A DNA stretch of 64,000 nt from Arthrobacter sp. Soil764 (lineage in GTDB: Bacteria; Actinomycetota; Actinomycetes; Actinomycetales; Micrococcaceae): contig NZ_LMSI01000012.1 in the NCBI RefSeq assembly GCF_001428075.1, forward strand, positions 254,507-318,506, given 5' to 3'. Under the pieces are notes generated by a model, which worked only from the letters and a program-made list of their open reading frames with translations, was not told the origin of the DNA and did no database searches. Every line of letters starts with the position of its first letter. Position 1 is the stretch's first letter. A program made the position numbers and the translations under genes. Of the stretch, positions 44,162-52,202 are shown one piece after another.

Positions 44162-45564
44162 CTGGACCGGACGGCGTTGAGGAGCCAGGCAACACCTTCC
44201 CCGGGCGCCGAGAAGGTGCGTCCAGCCTGGCGGGCGAGGCTTTGGAGGCTATCGCGGAGTACGATTAGTGCGTCGTCAAAAGCCTCGTCATCGAGGGCTC
44301 GCTTTGCCTTCGCCTCAGCGAACTCGCTTGCACATTGAGTGACGTAGTCCGCTGCATCAGTCAGCCGCTCTGGTACCGCGGTCTGTCGCTTTACGAGTTC
44401 TGCGTTCTGCCCAGCAAGCTTCACGGCGGTGTCGAACGTATCTCGCGCCTGCTTCATGACACCGGACGCCCATGCGACATCCGCGGGATTGGCGCTCTTG
44501 CCATCAGTCGCCGTAGCCTTTGCACGGAGAAGCTGGTTTGTGAGAGCTTCGGCTGCGGCAGAAGAACTACTCTGCCTTGGTAGGACCGCCCCGGGAATAC
44601 CGGGGACTAAGACTTCTTCCAAAACGGACAAGTTCGGTTTCAGGTCCTCCGGGAGACGGCTCTCGAGATATCGCGTGTGGAAATCTGCCTCAGCGAGACG
44701 CAAGGAAGTCTTCGGGTAGTCCAGGAGAACCATTGCCAGACGCGACTGCATCAGGGTTTTGGCAGCATCAGAGTCGGTCAAAGCCAGCTTCGAAAAGTCG
44801 CGGTGGAGCTCACGTAGCTTTTCCTGGTGCTGTTCGAAATCAATCAGACGCAGGCCCGCCCCGTCCGCGGTCTTACTGCGGTCAATCGCGTCGAGTATTA
44901 GCGCGTAGACCCAGCGGTCTCGCTGCAGCGTCGCAAGCTTGATATTGAAATCCTTCGCAACATCGGCTTCCGTGCGCCCGCGCCCAAGTTCCTCGTCGAT
45001 CGCGATGAGTCGGTTGATGTAGGAGTAGTCGCGCCGACGGTCCTTCCGCAGCTGGAGTGACAACTCCACGGCGTTGATGTCCTTGCGCGAAGTGTCTTCC
45101 GGCAGAACGCCCACCCTGATGTTCTGCTCGCCGAGATCGATAAGCGCGGCGGCTCGAGTGTTGCCGTCGACCAGGATCCCGTGAGGGGTAACGATCCCAG
45201 GCTCGCGCTGGCCGACGTCGTCCAGCTCGTCCATCAGCGCGGTGTAATCCGGGTCCGTTTGGTCCGGATTGGACGGCCGCTGCCTCAACAAATCGTGGAG
45301 GTAGTCCTGGGCTACCTGCCCCCAGGGGTTCTCCTCTATGGCCCTATCGCGTTCTGGGTCGAGGGTTCGCTGAGCACGAATTCGGTGGGTATCCGGGTTG
45401 AAGTAGAGCATATCGACCGGCACGGAAATCACATACAGGTGGCGGGGCTCACCACGCCAGTCAATCGTGACCTTCGCACCGTTTTCTGTCATCGCCAGTT
45501 TGAGGCGCTGGTCGATGACTGCTTTGATCTCCTCCCCCTTGGGAGGAATGCCGAAGTCTGGCAT
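44158..45564 (-). CDS. ParB/DGQHR-like N-terminal domain protein
   Basis: 468 residues with GGAGTTTTCC before the ATG. Residues about 45-160 form a ParB-like domain: VDMLYFNPDTHRIR and TPHGILVDGNTRAAALIDLG, the latter corresponding to the ParB/DndB-type DG-x-R motif. A helical region with an HTH-like segment (GRTEADVAKDFNIKLATLQRDRW) follows, then a long helical C-terminus. ParB-like domains bind DNA and some hydrolyse NTP or nick DNA. The next gene overlaps. In this setting it could sense modified sites or load the helicase. Confidence 0.75.
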   Translation of the reverse strand: MPDFGIPPKGEEIKAVIDQRLKLAMTENGAKVTIDWRGEPRHLYVISVPVDMLYFNPDTHRIRAQRTLDPERDRAIEENPWGQVAQDYLHDLLRQRPSNPDQTDPDYTALMDELDDVGQREPGIVTPHGILVDGNTRAAALIDLGEQNIRVGVLPEDTSRKDINAVELSLQLRKDRRRDYSYINRLIAIDEELGRGRTEADVAKDFNIKLATLQRDRWVYALILDAIDRSKTADGAGLRLIDFEQHQEKLRELHRDFSKLALTDSDAAKTLMQSRLAMVLLDYPKTSLRLAEADFHTRYLESRLPEDLKPNLSVLEEVLVPGIPGAVLPRQSSSSAAAEALTNQLLRAKATATDGKSANPADVAWASGVMKQARDTFDTAVKLAGQNAELVKRQTAVPERLTDAADYVTQCASEFAEAKAKRALDDEAFDDALIVLRDSLQSLARQAGRTFSAPGEGVAWLLNAVRSR

Positions 45565-45707
45565 GGAAAACTCCTAAAACTAGATCAAAATCAGTGTTCC
45601 AAAAATTGAGCCTTGCCGTCTGACGTCAATCCGCGACACGCTGTAAGCGAAGCGCAATAGCGCTGCACCAACAAGATCATTCACAAAGAGCGCCATAGAT
45701 GAGGCGG

Positions 45708-47015
45708 CTAGCTAACCTTGGCGCGCAAGCGATCGACCGCAAACACTTCGTGGCGGGCGTGGTTCGCCTGCCCGCGGAACGCCCGCCACTCCCCTAGCTT
45801 GTACATTGGCACACCGCGGCGAACGCGCACCTCAACCTCAAAGTCACGGCTGATAAAGTCAATCCTGCGCTCGATCTCACTGTCGGCGAGACTCCCTCCG
45901 AGCGCCTTCCGCAACCCTGCGAACGAGACAAAACCAGCATGCTCGCGTAGCGCGCGGTAGACCTCGTCATGGTTGCCCGCGCCGTGCCGGCCGGTGGGAG
46001 TTCCGTCTTTACGTAATGCGGATGCTATAGCGACCCCGACAGCACGGGCTACCGGTGGGGGGAAGGCGTTACCGATCTGCCTGTAGGTTGTAGTTTTTCG
46101 CCCTTTGCGCTCGGCAAAGTCCCACTCGTACGCCTGGCCCGACCAGCCCTGAATGCGGGCAACCATCTGATTCGTCAGCTTGGGGACGAAGTCCACTGGG
46201 ACATCGGGGCCGGGCGCTGCGTCTGCTATCCCAAGGCCGTCGACTCCCAGCGCGCGCCAATCGCGCTTCGCCCGTGTCGGGCCGAGGTCAGGCCCGCCAT
46301 GCTTTTTGGAGCCGCCAACGATGGTCGGGGCAATCCGGTCGGCCCTCTTCGCCCATACCTCGGCGCCCGGCCACCCGTTCGCTGCCATCAGGTCATAGAG
46401 TGCAGAGCCCACCGTCTGCACCGCAGGGGTCGGTTCAGGCCAGTTGAAGTAGGGCGCGAATTCTTCACGCAGAGCCACGAGGATGAAGCGAGGCCGTAAT
46501 TGCGGGACACCGTAATCCTTCGCCTCAAGCAGTCGCCAGTCGGCGCGGTAACCCAGCTCGGCCAACCGGTCGAGGACGGCCTGTCGATACCCGGCAAAAC
46601 GCGGCATCGATAGCCCGCGGACGTTCTCCAGCAGCACCGCGTCAGGCTGCATACGACCAGCAGCCTCGACGGCCCAGGCGAACAAATCGCGCTCATCCGA
46701 CGAACCGAGTTGCTTACCGGCAATCGAGAACGGGGGGCAGGGCACTCCGCCCGCGAGCAGCGAGACTCCCGCATGTTCGGTGGGGTTCCACACTGACTCG
46801 TCAGCGACGTCCCCCACCGCAACTTTCGGCTCCGGCTGCCCCTCAGCGGCTGCAAGGCGAGAAAGATTACGCTCGAGGGTATGGGCGGCGTCGCGGTCAA
46901 GCTCGACTGCGAGCGTGTGCCGGAACCCCGCAAGGTGCAACCCGAGGCTCTGACCGCCTGCCCCAGCGCAGATCTCGACCACTGTCAGCTCACTCGCGCG
47001 TTTCATTTCATTCAT
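45708..47015 (-). CDS. DNA (cytosine-5) methyltransferase
   Basis: 435 residues. Motif I is EICAGAGGQSLGLHLAG. Motif IV with the catalytic Cys is AGGVPCPPFSIAGKQ. Motif VI is LLENVRGL, motif VIII QLRPRFILVAL, and motifs IX-X include TTTYRQIGNAFPPPVARAVG. A C-terminal 90-residue addition (about 345-435) looks like a winged helix followed by a small beta domain. It protects host DNA against the NgoMIV-like enzyme, presumably at a CCGG-core site, and may also mark DNA for the ParB/SNF2 module. It is the first gene of the cluster in transcription order. Confidence 0.9.
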   Translation of the reverse strand: MNEMKRASELTVVEICAGAGGQSLGLHLAGFRHTLAVELDRDAAHTLERNLSRLAAAEGQPEPKVAVGDVADESVWNPTEHAGVSLLAGGVPCPPFSIAGKQLGSSDERDLFAWAVEAAGRMQPDAVLLENVRGLSMPRFAGYRQAVLDRLAELGYRADWRLLEAKDYGVPQLRPRFILVALREEFAPYFNWPEPTPAVQTVGSALYDLMAANGWPGAEVWAKRADRIAPTIVGGSKKHGGPDLGPTRAKRDWRALGVDGLGIADAAPGPDVPVDFVPKLTNQMVARIQGWSGQAYEWDFAERKGRKTTTYRQIGNAFPPPVARAVGVAIASALRKDGTPTGRHGAGNHDEVYRALREHAGFVSFAGLRKALGGSLADSEIERRIDFISRDFEVEVRVRRGVPMYKLGEWRAFRGQANHARHEVFAVDRLRAKVS

Positions 47016-47315
47016 GATGTGTCCATTCTTTCAGACTCACCGCCTCCGTCTGGGACGCTCGCCGACCGACATGAGCAACGCCACATAGGCTTCCCCAGGT
47101 CCTTCAGGCCCGCGGGATGACAACGCAATTCGAGCAGTTAGTCAACGTCTTTGTAGTCGGGAATGTTAACTACCCTAGTGGCAGCTACCTTGACATTCCG
47201 GCTCCTCTTCAACAAAACCGCATTCTTCGTCAACAACTTGTGAATGGAGACGGTGACCTATAGCTCGACAGTGCCGCCGCTGATTGCACTTATCAGTACT
47301 ACAGGAGACAGATAG
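47016..47315. other. Intergenic region between two defence modules
   Basis: No gene is supported. The sequence becomes A+T-richer toward 47315, matching the next pair of genes and suggesting a module boundary of different origin. Confidence 0.4.
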
Positions 47316-48497
47316 TCAGTTATACCCGCCCAAAACCCAGTCCCTGTAGGCCACAGGATCGTAGCCAACCGCCGCCAAAAGCTTAGAAGATTCCTCAATG
47401 CAGCGCTCAAAAGCATCAGCCTGCGCAGACAGCAAATCATCAACGAGAACTCGTTCCCTGACTTTACGAGGTATGGGTGAAGACTGTAAACATTCGTTTT
47501 CCTCACGGCTGATGGGAGTATGAATCGGCCGAACCAGTCCGTGTGGATCCAACGAGAGCTGAGGGTCCGGCTTGAATCTAATAGCGATTGACACCAAATC
47601 ATCATCGCCAGGCTCGTTTCCGGTCCTATAAGTCATCAAGCTCCTGACGGAGGCTTTCAGTCCAGAAGAAATCCCCCGTGACACGATCCATTGAGTCAAT
47701 CCAAGCATAAAGGCCTCGGTCGGGGAGGCCGTCTCCACAATCGCAACTTTAGTTGCCTCGGAGATTCCCCAAAGCGTATTGAACGCAGATGCATATGCCG
47801 AACAAGCATCATATATCGATCCTGCTATCTCATTCAGAGTTGCCCGCGCGTCATCATGAACATTTTCCGCATCCATTCGGGTGGTGATGAAAAGCAGAAA
47901 ATCTTCCTGAGCACTGCCTTGGCTCTGCAAGAGCCATTGTAAAGCAGCAAAATAGCTGGGAATCCCAAGGCTGTCGACTGTACGAGCGAATCCCCCACAC
48001 AAATCGATATTAATTGCATGGAAGTAGCCTTCACGTCTGACACGCTGCCAAGGAACCGACTTCTGATTTCCGATATCGCGGAAATCACCGGGGAAAACTT
48101 CCGATTCGGAACTTACGTACTTCAACCGCTTCACCGAGAACTCGTTGGAGTAAACATCGGACTGAGATGGATCGTTCCCCGAAACCGCCGTATTGAAACC
48201 AAGGTATTTTAGGCGAATTTCATGGCGGAGGCAGATGGACTCGTGTAGATGCCGAACATCAAGGAAGTCATTTCCAGGGAGGGTAAGATATCGCAGCTCC
48301 TTATTGCGCAACTTAAGATCGCGAACGAGGAACCCTATCTCACGTGACCACTGCACATTTCTAACATATTGTTTCCGCGGTCGGTGCCAGGCTTCAAACG
48401 CACGGTCGACACTTACAGGAAACGGAGTGGGGCCGCCACCAATTAAAGCAGCGAGATTATCGTGATCATTTGATAACGACGGGTCCATCTCATCCAC
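47316..48497 (-). CDS. Protein of unknown function paired with a GHKL ATPase
   Basis: 393 residues from the GTG at 48497, which has TTTGGAGG nine bases upstream; a TTG at 48521 is the longer option. No named family is recognised. The segment ELRYLTLPGNDFLDVRHLHE followed later by GYFHAINIDLCGG looks like the beta strands of a Rossmann or methyltransferase-like core, as in some defence-associated proteins, but SAM motifs are not convincing. The C-terminal 120 residues are helical. It overlaps the upstream GHKL gene by eight bases and is translationally coupled to it. Codon use is clearly A+T-richer than the chromosome, a sign of transfer. Confidence 0.75.
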   Translation of the reverse strand: MDEMDPSLSNDHDNLAALIGGGPTPFPVSVDRAFEAWHRPRKQYVRNVQWSREIGFLVRDLKLRNKELRYLTLPGNDFLDVRHLHESICLRHEIRLKYLGFNTAVSGNDPSQSDVYSNEFSVKRLKYVSSESEVFPGDFRDIGNQKSVPWQRVRREGYFHAINIDLCGGFARTVDSLGIPSYFAALQWLLQSQGSAQEDFLLFITTRMDAENVHDDARATLNEIAGSIYDACSAYASAFNTLWGISEATKVAIVETASPTEAFMLGLTQWIVSRGISSGLKASVRSLMTYRTGNEPGDDDLVSIAIRFKPDPQLSLDPHGLVRPIHTPISREENECLQSSPIPRKVRERVLVDDLLSAQADAFERCIEESSKLLAAVGYDPVAYRDWVLGGYN

Positions 48498-50436
48498 GGC
48501 TTTCCGCCTCCAAAACGCCAAGAATAGACCCGAGAAGATTATCCTGTTCCTTGGGGGACAGTTGGTCCAACACGCCGTACACAGCCAGGACCTGTGTAAT
48601 TGCCTTGAGTTTCAACAAACTACCGTCGCTTGGTGGCGTGTTATTTCCAGGTATCTCGTCCATTAAACGCTGCAGCCTAAATTGCTGACTAATTTCTTTG
48701 CCTAATGGAGGAGCCTTATCACCAGGCCTAATAATTGTGACATTGGGGATAACGCCTTCGCTGTCGGTACGCAAAGCATTAGCAGCAGCTACGATTTGAC
48801 GAATTCGGTCTTCAGTACTCCGGGTAGCGCTGTATCGAACTACTTCTCGCAGTTCCTGCGCCTGACGCTTTTGAGCGGTAGCGAGTTGACGCAGAGCACT
48901 GTGAAGCCAGCGCGTCAGCAGGACAGTGTGAGGGTGCGAGGTATTGAAGCTTTCCCGATCGATATTCAATGCGCCTTCAAGGCCCCGTTTAACGAATATT
49001 TCGCAGGTTATCTGACGAAGCCGTGTCAACTCGGCTACCTGATAATTCAAAAATGTGGAGTCAAATAGCGTTCCGCTTGCACCGTGTATTCGAATCAGGG
49101 CTCCCTGATGCTCTGTCGGTGCAATTTTAGGTGTCCAAAACAAATAAGCCTCAAATTCGAGTGGACCTGCGCTAACCTCACGCGGGAAACCCTTGAAGTC
49201 CTCACGCATAGATCCTAAAAATATCATTGGCTTTTTCAGGACATGTTGCGTTAAAGGAAGATTCCTAAACTTAATTGGGCGCCTTAAACTCAGGCCGTCG
49301 ATATTGACGAAAAAATCGGAGGCCTCATGTTTCATACCTGAAAATCCCCCAAGTTCCCGGAGAGTTTCCAGCGGATTGTCGCTCCTCACGAGTTCCGCTG
49401 AGCCCTTGGTAGCATTAGAAATTTTATAAATATAGGCCCAGTCATCGGCTACCGTCTCGTCAAGGACGTTCTTCTCGACATACGGAAGAGGTAGAGCGAG
49501 CGCGAGGTTCCAAACCATTTGCAGATAAGTGTCAAATATATCCGCAAGCTTGACAGAAGTACGCCCCTGAACATAGGACCATACGCTATCTACCATCTTG
49601 GAAAATGCCTCCGCTGGATTGTCCTCTTCATCCCAGGGGAGACTTTGTGTTCGTCCCCGATCTTCCACGTGAAGGTCGGAAGCATCTAGTCGTCCAATAT
49701 GATACAGGGGCACGGACGACAGTGACTTTGCTGCACTTTCTTCGCTAAGTGGGTTATCGATAGCACTCCACAATTGCTCACTACGCAGACTATCTCTTGT
49801 CTGCGGCCGTATAGAGTTAAGAACAATCGTAGTGCCATGCGCATCGGTATCGTTAGTTGGTTCGCGCCATACCTTATAGCGACCCGCTTTAAACTCCGTC
49901 TCGTCGCCGTTGCTAGGCTCATCGGCAAACTGCTGAAGATTGACTAAAACAATTGTGCGGAAGTTGTCGCCCTGGGTCTTAGTGATGATTTGAAAGCTAT
50001 GCGTCAACTGTGAAACGGAAAAGATACCGATTCCCAGCTTGCCGATAAGCTTGCGCCCTTTAGGACTTATTGTTGGATCTCCGGTTGAAGTAATTCCTAG
50101 TTCTTGTCCCTGCTCGGTCCTTTTTGCACTACCACCGATATTGTGCAAAAGATGCACAACAGCATCGGGAGACATGCCGACACCATTGTCCTCCACCGTA
50201 ATTCGACTGAATTTGGGTGCATCGGTTTTTATTGAAACCCAGGTTGCGTCCGCGTCGTAGGCATTTGCTATCAGTTCTCTGATTGCCGATCCCGCTTGCC
50301 GATAGATTCCATCTGTAACGCGGGCTATGACCCGTTCGTTTGTGATTAGGTTTGATTCGATGGATTCTGATTGTCGAGTCACGCTTCGAAGCTGCTGTGC
50401 TGCCTCCACGTCACGTTGGTTAAGCAACGAACTCAC
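48490..50436 (-). CDS. GHKL (HSP90-like) ATP-binding protein
   Basis: 648 residues; the GTG start has AGGAGAGCAAG. The Bergerat fold is complete: N-box AIRELIANAYDADATWV, G1 box VEDNGVGMSPDA, and G2 box GKLGIGIFSVSQ. A middle domain resembles HSP90/MutL-type transducer regions (YLFWTPKIAPTEHQGALIRIHG; RGLEGALNIDRESFNTSH). The C-terminal 130 residues are helical. HSP90-like ATPases occur in several bacterial defence loci as conformational switches for a partner. Here that partner is the coupled downstream protein. Low G+C relative to flanks. Confidence 0.82.
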   Translation of the reverse strand: MSSLLNQRDVEAAQQLRSVTRQSESIESNLITNERVIARVTDGIYRQAGSAIRELIANAYDADATWVSIKTDAPKFSRITVEDNGVGMSPDAVVHLLHNIGGSAKRTEQGQELGITSTGDPTISPKGRKLIGKLGIGIFSVSQLTHSFQIITKTQGDNFRTIVLVNLQQFADEPSNGDETEFKAGRYKVWREPTNDTDAHGTTIVLNSIRPQTRDSLRSEQLWSAIDNPLSEESAAKSLSSVPLYHIGRLDASDLHVEDRGRTQSLPWDEEDNPAEAFSKMVDSVWSYVQGRTSVKLADIFDTYLQMVWNLALALPLPYVEKNVLDETVADDWAYIYKISNATKGSAELVRSDNPLETLRELGGFSGMKHEASDFFVNIDGLSLRRPIKFRNLPLTQHVLKKPMIFLGSMREDFKGFPREVSAGPLEFEAYLFWTPKIAPTEHQGALIRIHGASGTLFDSTFLNYQVAELTRLRQITCEIFVKRGLEGALNIDRESFNTSHPHTVLLTRWLHSALRQLATAQKRQAQELREVVRYSATRSTEDRIRQIVAAANALRTDSEGVIPNVTIIRPGDKAPPLGKEISQQFRLQRLMDEIPGNNTPPSDGSLLKLKAITQVLAVYGVLDQLSPKEQDNLLGSILGVLEAESRG

Positions 50437-50839
50437 CTTGCTCTCCTGACTGGCTATACGAAGGGAGCAGCGAAGCCCTGGCGCCTGCTGAATTTCGTGC
50501 CATGGGAGGCGGCCCTGAATTGGTTACATGTTCGTCGTGAAGCGAAAGCACGATATCATTCGAAAAATTCCGCGGCTGGGTAGCCTCACAAAGTCCTAGG
50601 CGCTTTCGTCCCTCCGCTCGGAAATGAAGTTCCCGCTGCCCAATTGCAGCCATCAAGCCAGGCGCGCGCCAAAAAAGGTGGCGGAAAGTCTGTGCATCAT
50701 TTGCGTTTACGGGATATTTCGAGTCAGGCATCGCGGGCCAGACATTCGGATACCAGGAATTTTCATTGGTTTTCGATCGAGCGTTGGAAAAAGCAGGAGA
50801 TGCACGATCAAAGGAGTCCGACCGAGCCTCTGCATTGTG

Positions 50840-50992
50840 CACGGATCCCGTGTTTTGAAAGTTGCGGGGGTGAGTCGCACTTGCCCAGGTTGAGCTGTCA
50901 ACGGTACAGGCCAATGGGAGCCGCGCCCGACTAAAGAAGAGGCCGACTCCCCCTGCTCCCGAGAAGAGGCTCGTAATCTTCCCCAGTGTCAC
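50840..50992 (-). pseudogene. Possible remnant of a cytosine-5 DNA methyltransferase N-terminus
   Basis: Reading from a GTG at 50992, the peptide starts with ITSLFSGAGGVGLFFSRARL and continues CTVDSSTWASATHPRNFQ. This resembles C5 methyltransferase motif I plus the following SAM-binding acidic strand (xVD...A..TH..NF). No PCQ motif follows and the 190-codon frame soon loses resemblance. A decayed fragment is likely, chance resemblance is possible. Confidence 0.35.
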
Positions 50993-51289
50993 GTGTTGTC
51001 CTATCAGTAAGTAGCAGGAGACGTCATGTCACACACCTTCGCCTCCGGGGTTGCATCACACAAAGGGGCATGACCGTTTCAATGCTACTGTCGCAGGCCC
51101 ACCTTTTTGTTCAAGCAGTCGTGTCCCACCAGCTGCCTACCCTCCAAGCGGTGCGGGTGGAAACTTCAGTCCGTCCCCGAGTCAGTACATCATCAGTTCA
51201 TGGACGCGATAGCGGGTGCTGAATACAGATCAGCGCACTTGATGACAAGGCTTCTCCACGCGGCTTGCGTTCCTATTTCAGTCGATTAT

Positions 51290-52060
51290 CACCGACGGCT
51301 AGGCACTGTCTAAAGAAGTCACACCCGGTAGTTTCTTCGCTTCCGGCCATTGACACAGTGCGCCCGCCAGAAGCCCCCGGAGCGCAAAAGCGCTCAACAA
51401 CTGGGCCGGCTTCCTCGTCGATGAAGCCCACCGTGAATATCGCCGCGAGCATGAGCCAATCAACCACACGGGAACAACCGCGGCGACGACGAACTACGCC
51501 GATGTAGAACACCAGCATCCGCCACAGCAGGGTCTGGACCGCCTTCCGCACAGTCCGGGTCGGTTCCGTGGCCTCTGCTGCTGCGACGCACGCGATCTCG
51601 GCGCCTCGAATGTGAACGCCACCACGAACAGCGCCGTGGCAATTCCACTGAAACCGTCCGGCGCCAAGCTGTCCCCGGGCAAAGTTAGCCCGTCCCTGCG
51701 ACTGCACGTCGGCAGCCAGCCAACAGCAGTGCAGCACCCGCCAGGAGGAACCCGACGATCACCGCCACCTTGAGCAGGCGAACCAGAACTTGAACTCGCC
51801 GAATTTCTTCAAGCTGGTCAGGTGCACGGCTGTAGGCACGCCGATGAACACGAAGGCCATGGACACACCGCTAGGGCTGCGAAGATGCTGGCCAGCAGGC
51901 CAGCAGCACCGAGCGCTTCGGCCGTGATGACCACCATGAGCTGCAGCCACAGCCAGCCCACCATCGCGTCGGCCACCAGCGCGTAGGCGTTGGAGGCGGT
52001 GTAGACGGCGGTGCGGCCAGCCGGGCCTGGCGTTTAAGGTCACTGGTGGGCAACTGCAAC
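51290..52060 (-). pseudogene. Decayed APC-family amino acid permease
   Basis: Permease segments appear in correct order but in shifting frames. In minus-strand order they are NAYALVADAMVGWLWLQLM, HLTSLKKFGEFKFWFA, KVAVIVGFLLAGAALLL, LAPDGFSGIATALFVVAF, then GAEIACVAAAEATEPTRTVR leading into TLLWRMLVFYIGVV. At least three frameshifts separate them and neither end is complete. The match is to the AroP/GabP type of transporter. It is a degraded relic inside the island and is unrelated in sequence to the truncated permease at 57104. Confidence 0.7.
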
Positions 52061-52202
52061 AGGGAAATACGACTTCCTCAGACATGAGGCACGGTGCGGA
52101 GGGCATTGGGCGGTTTGACGATGCTACAAATCAGCACGGCCGGGTGCGTGATTGTGCTTCAATTGGCTTTGGCTGAAGCCAATGTCAACACCAGGGGGAA
52201 GC

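Larger units (their letters stand above)
50437..52202. other. Decayed interval between the GHKL pair and the kinase-helicase
   Basis: No intact gene is seen over about 1.8 kb. It holds two recognisable minus-strand remnants, a possible cytosine methyltransferase N-terminus (50840-50992) and a frameshifted amino acid permease (51290-52060). The 300 bases between them show nothing recognisable. The final 140 bases must hold the kinase-helicase promoter. Confidence 0.6.

Noticed and set aside
51273..51737. 154-codon minus-strand frame as a separate gene
   Set aside because: Only its middle part matches a permease segment and the rest is out of frame; it is a piece of the decayed permease.
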